Shown here: positions 49,301-59,239 of the stretch, piece by piece
Layout of the letters: each line of letters starts with the position of its first letter
Position numbering within the stretch: the first letter of the stretch is position 1
Assembly: GCF_000237925.1 (NCBI RefSeq)
Contig: NC_031500.1
Span: forward strand, 11,061,753 to 11,125,752
Direction of reading: 5' to 3'
DNA: 64,000 nt
Origin: Schistosoma mansoni
Taxonomy: Eukaryota; Platyhelminthes; Trematoda; Strigeidida; Schistosomatidae
Translations under genes and position numbers: made by a program
The notes under the pieces: generated by a model
Database searches by the model: none
The model's input: the letters and a program-made list of their open reading frames with translations, nothing else
Told to the model about the DNA's origin: nothing

Positions 49301-50770
49301 AACAGTGGGAATCTATGATCCACTTCTCGTTCTGTGAACAATAGGAAAATACTAACTTTTGCAAATAAAAATCATACCCGCTGCGTAATCTAGTGGCTGT
49401 CTAGACTCAGTGAATAACTTGGCGTTTTAAGCAAAAGGTATGTGTTTTAAAGTCTCAGTATGAACTTTTCTATCTGTATGCAGGTATACCTAACTGACGA
49501 GTCCAAAATAGGACGAAATGCGGATTGTAGACTCATTGCCATCCACTAATCTCACTCAAATTATATGGTAAATTTAGCTATTTGAGGTTATTAAACTTTC
49601 ATTAGCATGTATAAATATCTGTTGACAAGTATGATAAGTCGTCAATATTTATTAACTAGACTGATATAATTCACAATAGGTTTGATTAGTTTGTCTATAT
49701 TTTTAGCGAAACACTGTCATAGTTTTTAAACCTTCTATTTGAAACATTAGTGTTTGAATTGCTTACAAGTCTTCTAGATTATACTTTTTCAATTACTCTT
49801 CACCCTATTAGTTCATGATATCATCTTGTAAGCTGTGCTTTTAGATCTCTTCTTAGATATTGAATTGGCAGACGCCTAATTGATGAGGTTCCTAATCAAC
49901 TGACTTGTGTTCGTTATAGGTATTCACAACCATGAGGCGCGAACAGCCATTGAGCAAATGTGTGGTTTTAGTTTGGACGGTGTCACACATATTAGCCAGA
50001 CGCAAGATCAAACTGTAGGTTTTCAATTCTCATGACAGCTTCCAGTATAATTTAGACTGAAATTCCGAGCATAGTATACACCGCTATGTGATTGATCACC
50101 AGATTACTATTTTCTGTTCAGCCGGTAAATAATTATGCCTGAAAGCGTTTCTGATTTGATATTCTGCTTAAATCTCTTATGACTATCGTCATACAATGTA
50201 GTAATTATACTTTTTGAAAGTAGCTCTCTTAGCTGATAGACTTGTTTATCTTTGTAATCACAGGAAATTTCCCAAATATCTTTCAAATTCGAACCAATGA
50301 CTTTTAGATCATTAGCTCATTTATGGAACTATAACTATAATATTTTCAGCAGTTGCGACCTGGATCTGGGTGATTCAGAACTGAGTACATATAATTATCC
50401 TACCTTATAGTTTTACGATTCTCTTAGTCTGCTTTTGTACGTGAATTTATTAAAATCCATGTAACTCCAGTGTATTCCATATGTTGACCGTTTTAGCAAT
50501 GTCTGTTATATATTTTTTTCAATGATAGGAGAGATTCCTGACACTATAAAATTAGAAGAGAATGATGATATTGAATTCGATGCCAATGCTGCCATCTTCG
50601 AAGATGATGAAGATGATGAAAAAGGATCAGACTCCGAAGATGAGGAAGGCTCAGATGATGATGATGCTGATGACAACAGTGATGATTCTGATGAGATTGC
50701 AGAAATCAACCAACGATATCGAGCTGATACTGGTATCGGTAAAGATCAGCGAAATAATCGTCGAAGATAG
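40319..50770 (+). CDS. EIF1A: Eukaryotic translation initiation factor 1A, complete
   Basis: Five exons join in phase to 187 codons including the stop: 40319-40334, 40419-40502, 46238-46341, 48786-48900, 50529-50770. The product starts [20 protein letters not shown], followed by the OB-fold ([49 protein letters not shown]). These are near identical to human eIF1A. It binds the 40S A site and promotes scanning and start-codon choice. At 186 aa it is longer than human (144 aa): the acidic tail is extended ([20 protein letters not shown]) and ends with a basic segment ([12 protein letters not shown]) instead of the DIDDI end that contacts eIF5B. Its introns hold LINEs, SINEs and minus-strand exons of another gene. 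Confidence 0.96.
40419..40502 (+). CDS. EIF1A: eIF1A exon 2
   Basis: Acceptor 'ctaatattcag|GA', donor 'GGTCAAG|GTATGT'. Encodes the basic N-terminal tail ([18 protein letters not shown]) and the start of the OB fold. Intron 1 is 84 bp. Confidence 0.96.
41483..41502. repeat. (GTA)n short microsatellite
   Basis: About 7 GTA triplets in eIF1A intron 2. Confidence 0.85.
42347..42448 (-). CDS. Candidate exon of an unrecognised minus-strand gene
   Basis: Acceptor 'gaactgtaatcag|AAA', donor 'AAACAG|GTTGGA'; exactly 34 codons, phase 0. It encodes a charged linker-like segment ([20 protein letters not shown] ... INISAEKQ). It lies within eIF1A intron 2 on the opposite strand. Confidence 0.4.
42785..44290 (+). 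mobile_element. LINE fragment (RT C-terminus and 3' UTR), interrupted by RepX
   Basis: The first part gives [20 protein letters not shown] and [15 protein letters not shown]. After RepX (43,060-43,590) it resumes at [37 protein letters not shown] and a tail containing [12 protein letters not shown]. These are landmarks of a schistosome non-LTR RT. The 3' part has 'cttgtaccaatgtttatgtt', the same end as RepX. Dead copy, 5'-truncated, with about 27 codons missing at the insertion. In eIF1A intron 2, same orientation. Confidence 0.85.
43060..43592 (-). repeat. RepX copy nested inside the LINE
   Basis: Starts with the reverse of an A/T tail ('aattttatttatttatttag'), then the RepX landmarks through 'ctgtatacgcgtggccatgt' and 'gtaccagggcatttggaga'. 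It replaces the expected RT segment between ..SLTVK and KISVF, so it inserted after the LINE. Confidence 0.8.
44807..44976 (-). CDS. Candidate exon of an unrecognised minus-strand gene
   Basis: Acceptor 'ctacaatatag|C', donor 'GACTCT|GTAAGT' (canonical). 170 nt with a fully open reading, [20 protein letters not shown] and [20 protein letters not shown], ending [12 protein letters not shown]. Amphipathic helical character. It joins the upstream exon 45,086-45,282 with correct phase (TA + C = Tyr). It lies in eIF1A intron 2, antisense. Family not recognised. Confidence 0.55.
45086..45282 (-). CDS. Candidate exon of an unrecognised minus-strand gene
   Basis: Acceptor 'tttcttttatag|TTG', donor 'TTTTA|GTTTGT' (less typical). 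65 codons plus two bases: [40 protein letters not shown] and [10 protein letters not shown]. Phase matches the exon at 44,807-44,976. An upstream exon is needed for a start. Confidence 0.5.
45460..45650 (+). repeat. tRNA-derived SINE
   Basis: 'ctgtgacttagtggtcaaag' contains an A box and 'gggttcagaccccgatcc' a B box with tRNA-like spacing. The body then matches 10,700-10,870. There is no CCA end or clean cloverleaf, so it is a SINE, not a tRNA gene. Confidence 0.65.
46238..46341 (+). CDS. EIF1A: eIF1A exon 3 (OB-fold core)
   Basis: Acceptor 'ttggttttatag|AA', donor 'AAAAAA|GTATGC'. Encodes [20 protein letters not shown] and [15 protein letters not shown], the RNA-binding face of the factor. 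Confidence 0.97.
46590..46828 (+). repeat. RepX 3' part, plus copy with (TAA)n tail
   Basis: Runs from 'cgtcactggctaccatgagg' to 'tttgtaccaatgtttatgtg' followed by AATAATAATAAT. The short triplet tail supports target-primed retrotransposition of this end. Confidence 0.75.
47270..47890 (-). mobile_element. LINE 3' end of a second family, minus strand
   Basis: The minus-strand reading [20 protein letters not shown] then [19 protein letters not shown] is the extreme C-terminus of a Jockey/CR1-type RT (pattern R..WN.LP...V.A.S...FK..LD). Upstream are RRLRGDL-like remnants. It is 5'-truncated and broken. The 47,270-47,480 part is probably its 3' UTR. In eIF1A intron 3. Confidence 0.8.
48430..48651 (-). 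CDS. Candidate terminal exon of an unrecognised minus-strand gene
   Basis: Acceptor 'ctctaaatcccag|AAG', then 73 codons to a TGA at 48,432-48,430, phase 0. The reading [40 protein letters not shown] and [16 protein letters not shown] has a balanced, protein-like composition. It ends MQFSFPELS. It lies antisense in eIF1A intron 3, 134 bp before exon 4. The family is not recognised. Because it ends in a stop, it belongs to a different transcript from the exons at 45.3-37.9 kb, or the stop lies beyond an unseen donor. Confidence 0.5.
   Translation of the reverse strand, partial: KFSAPRVQTETGGKYKRGFNLKGSLCTEKELIYGIVCDVEILEASEKRNKIDGKLYNCPVKTIEMQFSFPELS
48786..48900 (+). CDS. EIF1A: eIF1A exon 4
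   Basis: Acceptor 'cattattatag|GTA', donor 'TTAG|GTAAGT'. Encodes [20 protein letters not shown], then [18 protein letters not shown], nearly identical to human eIF1A. Confidence 0.97.
49058..49225 (-). repeat. Degenerate ribozyme-SINE, minus strand
   Basis: 'gactaccattgaaaacctgg' and 'aagcactgag' open it; 'actggactcgtcagt' is a decayed hammerhead core and 'cgcgaactcttaacctg' the tRNA-like part. Same family as copy 1 at 7.6 kb. In eIF1A intron 4. Confidence 0.6.
49375..49560 (+). repeat. Sm-alpha-type SINE with hammerhead core
   Basis: An A-box-like 'taatctagtggctg' is followed by 'ctgacgagtccaaaatagga' and 'cgaaatg'. The hammerhead core CTGACGA..GAAA is intact (about 49,493-49,520), but the stem I arms no longer pair well. 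It ends with 'attgccatccactaatc', as in Sm-alpha units. Confidence 0.6.
49920..50014 (+). CDS. EIF1A: Candidate alternative (poison) exon of eIF1A
   Basis: Acceptor 'gtgttcgttatag|GT', donor 'CAAACT|GTAGGT', 95 nt, open in the frame set by exon 4 ([20 protein letters not shown]). The length is not a multiple of three: including it shifts exon 6 into a frame that stops after a few codons (ERFLTL*). So it could serve as a regulated poison exon, be a chance exon-like stretch, or belong to another transcript. Confidence 0.35.
50529..50770 (+). CDS. EIF1A: eIF1A last exon (acidic tail, stop)
   Basis: Acceptor 'tttttcaatgatag|GA', stop TAG at 50,768-50,770. Starts [18 protein letters not shown], matching human GELPEHAKINE..DDDEIQFD. 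Then come about 40 mostly Asp/Glu/Ser residues and a basic C-terminus. Confidence 0.95.
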
Positions 50771-51354
50771 TTGGTGTTTCTTTTTAATTGTGGTTTTCTT
50801 GTTAAAGCCATTCGACCGCATGTTGCTGGTTGTAAGTTGAATAATTTTTGTCGTGTATTCTGGTAAAATAATAATAATTAACTGAATAGTCCGTTGAAAT
50901 GTCGGAAGATGATATTTCTTTTGGAACTGTGAAGATATTGAATGCCAAATACCTTTTTATCAATGTTGGAGATAGTCAACAGGAAATCCTACTTAACCTA
51001 GGTTTCATGCTAGTGACATCAGCAAGGCGTACGTGCAATATTAAGGGAACAACTGGTAATAAGCTTAGGATTCACAGTATGAAACTTCACCATTGAGTTA
51101 TTCGGGTTGTGATGTTTTTCTGGTTAGCGTTTTTTCAGCAACGTTGTTTTGTACGGGATGGGGTTGCTAACCCCATACCCAACCCTCCTCCTTTATTCCG
51201 GGCTTGGGACTAGCAGTAATTCTAGAATGACTACAGGAGGAGTTGGGCTGCGATGTGAAGTCACTTAAATTGATAGCCATATTGCAACTTGATCAATCTC
51301 TAGAATCCAATCAACACTGAACTAGACAAACCTAACATCAGTTAGTACTTATGG

Positions 51355-52160
51355 GTTGATTAGGAGATTTGGACTTCGCAGATGACCTAGCCATCCTATC
51401 CCATACACACGAACAAATACAGACGAAGACAACAAATGTAGCAGCAACCTCTGCATCAATAGGCCTCAACATACACAAAGGAAAAAGCAAGATTCTCAAT
51501 TACAACACGGTGAACGTTAAGCCAATCACACTTGATGGCGAAACTCTGCAAGATGTGGAAACATTCACGTATCTGGGAAGCATCATTGATGATCAAGGAG
51601 GATCTGATGCAGACGCAAAGGTGAGGACTGGCAAATCAAGGGCCTCATTCCTACAATTGAAGAACATATGGAACTAAAAACAACTGTCAACCAATATCAA
51701 AGTGAGAATCTTCAATACGAACGTCAAGACAGTCCTATTGTACGAAGCTGAAACGTGGAGAACTACTACAACCATCGTCAAGAAGGTACAAGTATTTATA
51801 AAGAATTGTCTACGCAAAATACTCAACATTCAATGGCTGGATACCATCAGCAAAAGCCTGTGGAAGAGGACAAATCAGCTTCCAGCTGAAGAGGAAATTA
51901 GGAAAAGAAGTTGGAAGTGGATAGAACATACATTGAGGAAATCACTAAACTGCATCACGAGGCAATCCCAAACTTGGGATCCGGAAGGGAAGCGGAAAAG
52001 AGGAAGACCAAAGAACACATTACTCCAGGAAATAGACGCAGATATGAAAAGGATGAATAACAACTGGAAAGGATTTCCCAGGACAGGGTTGGATGGAGAA
52101 TGCTGGTGGGCTGCTTATGTTCCTCCACGAGAAGTAACAGGCGTAAGTAAGTAATCGGTT
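51355..52160 (+). mobile_element. LINE fragment (RT C-terminal third)
   Basis: Readings [90 protein letters not shown] and [11 protein letters not shown] follow each other across one frame change. Same family as 20,625-21,375 and better preserved. Non-LTR retrotransposon, 5'-truncated, dead. Lies about 600 bp downstream of eIF1A. Confidence 0.9.
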
Positions 52161-52389
52161 AATTAGTTGTAAATCTTTCTATCAACTCAATCCAAATGAT
52201 CTTAATTTTCTCAATAACTTAGTATCTTTCTTGATTTATCGTTGATTCAAATATATTTTAATCAACTTTTAGCATTCACCTTGTCCTGATTGTTGATAAA
52301 ATGTATGTATCAAGTGTTATTAATATTATCTTTGTATATTTTAATCTGTCTACTAATCAAAGAGTTGTTTCACTTAATCTGTTCAGTCA

Positions 52390-52740
52390 TTCAGCCATAC
52401 GCAACGTGGGATCTGGCATGTGTACATCAGTCCAAGTTGTCATATCCTATTAGCACATCGAGATGAAATCTTCATAACAAATCCCACAGTAGTATAGGCA
52501 GTAACAGTATATTAGTGATAATAGAAAAGATTAATCATAGGAGTTACAATTTGAGTGGAAAATATAAATCAGGGAAATAATAAAAAAAATTATAAGGAAT
52601 TTAAAAGCCTAGGATCTAAGATGAGATGAAAATTGAGTACACCTCTGCTGTCGCAAACGATTTTGAGCCATATCACACAGTCTTTAACCATTGGTTAGAA
52701 TAATCATGCGTTGCATTTTTCCTGAATCAAATAGACACTT
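52390..52740 (-). repeat. LINE 3' UTR fragment, minus strand
   Basis: Matches the 3' part of the LINE at 23,760-24,375: 'aacaaatcccacagtagtat', 'ttgagccatatcacacagtc', 'ttagaataatcatgcg'. No coding remains. Confidence 0.6.
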
Positions 52741-53665
52741 TTAATAATTATACAAGAAAGTCAGTATGATTGCCTCATTCATGCAATGAAGTGCTTAGTT
52801 CAAAAATGACCGTCCACCTACATATTTTGACGTTAATACTGTCGGATCGTGTTTCTTCTTTTTAAAATATGTTCTATCGATAGTATTTCAGTGTTAGTAA
52901 TTTATATATATGTCCATTCTGTTTTAGTATGTACTATTTTATATTTTATTATTAGTAGTAAGATCATGATTAATTCCATTCACTCTTGATATTAATAGTA
53001 TTATGATGAAGGAATGAATGTACTTGGAATTTGAAACAAATGATCATCAGAAATAGATTTTAGTTAAGCTCGTACAAATGTTTTTTCCCTCACCATTTTT
53101 ATCTTTTACACGTTAAGTCCACTCGCATAACTGTTACCATTGAATATATCTCAAATACCTAACGAAAATCAACGCTTATCAAAATCATTCAGTTGGGAAA
53201 GATGTTGTTTTCATTGTTTCATCTTTGCTTTGATTGATTCAACTTTATAGTTATTTCTCTTATTCTATTGATCAAGTACTTCTTCGGTTTCGAAGCTCTC
53301 TTGTTTGACTGTGTTGTATGGCAAATTATGTCAATGTATATATGTACTGTACTAGGCTCATATTACACACAACTTATTTGTTATTGATTGACAATTCATT
53401 TTCCAACATTATATCGATAATTGGAAATTGTTAAATATATTAGGTTGTATACAGCTGAATAGAAAGCAACGAAATACAGTGAATTCATTGTACTCTGCAA
53501 ATGTGATTGTATTTGCTTTGTTTAAATTTATGAAAGGGACCAATTGTGTGAATCTATACTAATTGTAAATAACTGTCTGACTGATTTTTATTTGTCAGTG
53601 TATCATTTTGATCAAACAATCTGTTTTATGTTTGAAATAATAGCAATTTAAAGCAATAAGTCCCT

Positions 53666-54292
53666 TTGATAAATTTCATTAGTGTAATAAGAAGACGAAA
53701 ATTATGAGAACTATATGGTATATTAGCGCAATACATTCCGAACAATCTGATCACACGTATACTTGTTAAGAACATTTATATATAAAAGTAGAAGGTCAAG
53801 TAGACTGGTTGCAGAAACAAATAATAGAATCAAATGATCCAATAAGAGTAGAGGATAAACATCCACCATCCTCTATTGCCAAACACATAATTGAAACAGG
53901 TCACAAGATTGATCTTAACTCGGCTTTTGTGGTGTTATACAAAAGTGTAAAAGAGCGTATACTAAGGTTTATCAAGTCCTTAGCCATACAAAAATTTAAA
54001 CCCCCTTTGTGTATTCAAAAACAATTTGTTCTCACCTTAAACCTACCCTGGTAATATTAGCTTATTATCCAAAGTGATGAGGTTTCAAATTGTTTTCACA
54101 TTATTTCTTTATTATCCTTGTCTCCTCTCCTCCCTCCATTTCCAGTCTAGTTGACCTTTTATTTTTATATATAAATGTTCTTAACAAGTATATGTGTGAT
54201 CAGATTGTTCGAAATGTATTGTGCTAATATGTCATTACATAGTCCTGATAATCTTCGTCTTTTTATTACACTATCAAAATAGCAATTTACTT
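53666..54292 (+). mobile_element. Penelope-like element, truncated, with inverted terminal arms
   Basis: Left arm (about 53,666-53,812) and right arm (about 54,146-54,292) are inverted repeats of ~140 bp ('tctgatcacac..atacttgtt aagaaca' on both). Between them, 53,820-54,054 encodes the extreme C-terminus of a Penelope-like polymerase: SIAKHIIETGHKIDLNSAFV, then a KSLAIQKFKPPLCIQKQF segment and LPW end, resembling the GIY-YIG endonuclease tail. Most of the element is missing. A related arm lies at 27,700-27,895. Fossil, age moderate. Confidence 0.8.
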
Positions 54293-54299
54293 ATGTGCG

Positions 54300-56930
54300 T
54301 ATTATATTTTAATAAAGAATATTTTAAAAGTATCCTCGTAAAACGTTCTGTCACATCATGTCTCTTTTTCTATACCTGGATATAGTTATATGCTTCCGCA
54401 TAACAACAACACTGCCAATAAATATTGTATCTTAATTTGATAAAATGTTTTTTTAATTTTCTTTTGTAGATTACTTTCATTTTCGATGGTCTAATTGTCC
54501 AAACTCTTCCTCTTATTCAGATACTGTAAATCATTTGTTGTGTGTCATTGATATGAAATAAACATCAAAAGTTTCTCAATCAATGATGACCATCTTATAC
54601 CAGATACAATAGTATCATTCTTATTTTTTTTTAAGCGATGTTTTTTTGTGTAATTAGCATCCTCAACACTTCATGAAGTTATATTTGGTAACAAGGTCTT
54701 GTTATTTTAGACGTAATTTGTTAGACACTGAATTGATGGTTCCTCTTGATGTTCTCTCCTTTTCTCTGTTCATTTTTCTCAATTTGTCTTTATTTTCTTT
54801 TAGTCGTGATCTTTTCAAAGCAATAAGTATGTTGGTCAGTTAGAGAATTTCGTTTTGTTATTTTAAAGCTGTAACATGGCTGGGGAATATAAATATGGTT
54901 ATGACACACAGAAATATTTTGTTTTAGAAAGTGTAAAAGTTTTGTCGCGTTATGGAATGGTGACAAAATGGCTGGTTATTTGTGTAATTTTGTTCTGAAA
55001 ATTTATGCGGTCAGTATCTACGGCAGCGCTGTATTCAGGTATTCGAAATATATTGTATAGGTGAATGAATAACAGTAGCTGCTACCAATTAGAATATGTG
55101 TTGATCAATTGATTTTAATCAATGCTTAAGAAATGGCTTGGTAATGTCGAAATTATGAAGATAAACATATATGGTCAACCTATTTAATTTGTTATGATAT
55201 ATTCCAGAGGTTTCCCAAACGCTTCCTCAGTGTAGTTGTATTCAATATCCGTTATCTTGATGATGTAAGTCCTAACCAGCTGCCTTTCATTCCAATTATG
55301 AGTTACTAACAGGCGGTTTGAGATCTAGTGTAGTGTGTTAAGTCACTCAGGTATTTAATTTCTAGCAATGTTATAGTTGAAAAAAAATCTAGGACGAAAG
55401 AAGCTTTGGTTGGCAGGTGTAACTGAACGATTTTCAGTCATTTATCGACTTTCAAAAATTAAAAGCACTTTCAGTCCTGTTAACGTTGACAAACGATATC
55501 TCCCAGTTTCGTAGATTTTGTATAGATTGATTAAAAGTTGACATAGATTTGGTCGCTTAATAAAGATGCGCCTTCATCTTGACAACAATTATATTCGGTT
55601 CCTAACCATCAGATTCGTGCTATTACATAAGCTAGTACACAATCCCTCCGAAACTTGTTTTTAACCGTGGAGCGACGATACAGTCATGTGCGAGTGGCCT
55701 GTGTTTGAACAACTAGCACTGTAGATACTATCAAAAAGATGTTTTGCTGTACTCTAGTACAAATATAACTCTCGGCACTAATCAGGAAGTGCTGAGACTT
55801 ATGTGTAGCTTAGTTTAATTGACTGGTGCAAACCAATCTCAAATGAGCATCCAAATTTTAGCCACTACGCTGTAGTGGTAAGGTGCTAAAAACAAACTAA
55901 TTTGTAGAGATCTGACGTGATTAATGACCATGTTAATTCTCACGAGCATTACAAAGTGAGACCCTTCAGTCAGTCATCGTGGTCATATCCAAATAGCCCT
56001 AATGGGAGGTGTTTCTCCTCTCGACTCGCTTAAAACGTCTTACAACCCTCTGGGTCCGTTCAAATATATTGTTTCTTTAAGCAACTAACGCCTTGTTTGT
56101 TTTCGTCGTACAAGTGATTAGGTGTTCAAAGACCATGATCGTCATATTTTATTGCACCCATTGTTTTCACTAGAAATTCATTTATACTACCGAAAACCTT
56201 GTTTTCATTTGTCTATTAATGCCGCAATAAGAATGTATTTATTTTCTGATGCTACATAAATCTAAGAATCAGTTTTCTACTTTACGTTAGTTATAATAAC
56301 AATAAATGTTAATCACTAAAGTGTTTATTATTCCATAGCTTACTACTGGTTGTTGTTTAAACTGCAGATTTTAAAGTAAGTTTGAACACTGACAGAGATT
56401 GGGAACGTACGGATGAGATTTCGAGAAGTTAGTTTCAACGTTCTCAGATGCGACGTGTACCGATCATTCACAGCAAACTTCTGGGATTCCATGATATATC
56501 TAGAGAAGAGATGAGAGCCTATCAGAATAATATTGTAGATTTGGTAAAACCGGTTAGGGACTGATGAACAAACTGCTGCGTGTAATTATCCTCGTCATTG
56601 ACTAATAAAGTTGCATTAGTCACCCATGAACTTTAGAAAGTTTATTGAACCTTTCGGTGTCCAGCAGTCTTCTGAAAGCATAAGTCAACCCTGTTTGAAA
56701 TTATCTCTCTTTAGTTTGAAGGGTTTAAAAGGATATTCTGCATTTGAACAGCACGAAGTAGTCTACTAGGTTGCATCATGCCCTGACTTTCTCGTATTTA
56801 CGCATTTGTAGCCGATGGGTAATTCTTAAGACGTTTTTTTTGATGGACCTGTTCCTTCATTGTTAGTTGCTTTATATCCCATAGCTAGGTAAAACATCTG
56901 CGTTGTTTTGATACTTTCTAGTAATAATAT
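54300..56930. other. Non-coding stretch, nothing recognised
   Basis: AT-rich DNA up to 54.9 kb, then mixed sequence without bounded exons or repeats shared within the window. Confidence 0.4.
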
Positions 56931-56939
56931 CACACCAAA

Positions 56940-57320
56940 TCTGATATGATTTCTGTGGACTTATAGTGACCTGCTTCTTTCGACAAGAACGCGATTGGTT
57001 ATTATTATAACCCATTATTAATATTATAACCAATTGTACCAGTGATTGTTTTATCGTACTCGTTGTTTAACTGTATCAAAGTCACTTTACGTTCGGCTAT
57101 CCGCCTTGTTTGGTTCGAACTTTCTTACGCTCTGCCCTTATTGTTTGTAATCTTTGGCAAGTCCCGGTATTCTTTCGATACCCCGAGATCGCCAATAAAT
57201 ATACTTTATCTAGACTAATTGCAGTCTTCTGGTTTGCGAGTTATCGAGGGAACCAAGTCTTTTTTTGGGCACGTAATCTCATTGTAGTGGTGATCATAGT
57301 CCATCAAGACTCGACGCCAT
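56940..57320 (+). repeat. Possible solo LTR fossil
   Basis: A GC-richer island with an AATAAA ('cgccaataaatatacttta') about 60 bases before a sharp base-composition change, with no conserved protein. This resembles an LTR regulatory region. Family and ends uncertain. Confidence 0.25.
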
Positions 57321-57329
57321 CTAGAGACT

Positions 57330-59030
57330 TATATGTCATTTTGGGACAACGAATGCTCGATTAACGTGTCTCCAGTTGGGCAAGATTTGAACGTGGTTTT
57401 GTGTCCTTTCCATATGATTCAAATTTGATCACATGATAATGTCTTCAAAATATACATCTTGGCTATCCTTGTACATATTTATCGACTTAACTCGCCTTAG
57501 AAAATAATAAAATATATCAACTACGAGAGTGAATGTTGAGTGCGTATATTTCTTACAGTCCTTGTTACGGACAGACATTCAGAATGGAAGGCAAGTGATC
57601 CAACTCGTTTTGATGAAACGTGACTCAGTATTTATAGCCAGACGAAAATAAGTTACAGACAAGTGAAGGACTGGGTGAGCAATACATACAGACACGGCCA
57701 TATTAAAACAGTCAAAGCCAATGAGCAAATAACCTGCAAGGTTAGATTCCAACTCAAGAAGAATAAATAAATTTGTCTGTCCGGAAGCTATAGTAACCCA
57801 TGTGGGCTAGTATTAGACACCATGGTGACCTTGACGATTTCCACCTAGTAAGTATAGCAAAAATCTCACAAATGCGGATGACGTCTACTTATTACACTTC
57901 CGAGCAATGTATCCGAAATCGTAAAACAAGTTGAAGCGTCTGTATGTCGTTTTTAAATACACATCCAGTGTTACGGGTTCATCGTAACCCCTCAAACTTA
58001 CTGAAAAATCGTGAGAGTGTGTATGTTGTGGCAATGCAGATCGAAGTACCGTCGTTGTGAGTCGATGCTCCAAGTTGCTTTACTCATGGATGAATACAAA
58101 ATAGTCTTTCAAGATAGTGCACAGTCATCTATGTTCATCAAAATTTCCTAGAAAAAATGGACGAGTTATTATTATTTACGTTAAGAAGTGAGCAGTCAAT
58201 TGTGAAATGAGAATTGTATAAGAAATTCAAAAAGTAGAAAATTATATTTCAGTTGACAACAGTTAAATCTACTAACAAATAGGGAATGAACTACATTCTC
58301 AGTAATATAGGACAGTAACAGTTAGTCATCACAGCAACAACCTAAATGCATCAGTCAAAACAGAAATCGTCAAAAGGCAATATTAAATACGAAACCTTTG
58401 AAAACAGAGACAGCAGCGACATAGTGTCAGAATTTGTATGTACAATAACACCAAGATAACTGCAAACAATTAAGAAATCGGGTGTAATAAATGTATATAC
58501 AGAATACAGTAGAAGCAATAAATACAAAGCTAGTCAAAGAAGTATTGCCACAAGCGGTACACTCAACTGTATTTTCACACACATATAAGCATGCACATAC
58601 AGTAAATCTCCTACAAAGACAATTCCTGAGGGTGACAGGACAACGTCAGCAAGCAAAAAAGCTTCTTCAGTAACCCCATAAACGCCTCAGAATATAAACA
58701 TTTTGTCGTCAATGATAATGATATTCAGTCGTGAAAGTTACTCCACGGTTATACGGCTATTTATCGATAAGTTTCGTAAATCCATGAAAACTGATATGTC
58801 ATAGTCATCATGACAGTATTCAGAATGAAAAATTCTACCCTTACTCGGTTCTTATTTTCTTTAAGATTCACAGAGCACATTTTTGTATACTGATATACGC
58901 TTCCAGATAACTTTTCGTGCCAGTTGATACCTTTCGTTTGATTCATAGAAGCCAGCGGTCGACTGAGTCCTTTCACAGATCGTGGAACTGTAGAGTCGAG
59001 GAGCGAGGTTCTCTAGTGAGCATATGATCA
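57330..59030. other. Non-coding stretch, nothing recognised
   Basis: Several short open frames, none with homology or splice support. Confidence 0.4.
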
Positions 59031-59034
59031 TTGT

Positions 59035-59226
59035 CAGAAGGGGGTTTTGCGGAGATTTAGTATTTTCATAGTTGTAAGCGTGAGACGTGGATGCGCACTG
59101 CTCAGGAGTCCCATAATTGAGACAAACGGCCGTCCAGTGCTTCCAGGTTTTCCCTGGTGGTCTAGCTTCAATCGACTCACGCTTTCAACCATGAAAATAT
59201 CAAATCCCCACAAAAACCCCTTTCTG
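59035..59226 (+). mobile_element. Ribozyme element with terminal inverted repeats (single-arm form)
   Basis: Ends are imperfect inverted repeats of ~50 bp: left 'cagaagggggttttgcggag', right the complement of 'cagaaaggggtttttgtggg'. Both continue to 'aagcgtgag'. Inside is one plus-strand hammerhead-like unit (59,093-59,142) with CTCAGGA for CTGAGGA and a damaged GAAA, so probably inactive. The outer end sequence is the same as at the composites at 7.55 and 19.14 kb. Confidence 0.7.
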
Positions 59227-59239
59227 ATAACTCCATAGG

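Noticed and set aside
50506-50709. Ser-rich minus-strand open frame
   Set aside because: It is the antisense shadow of the Asp/Glu (GAT/GAA)-rich eIF1A tail.
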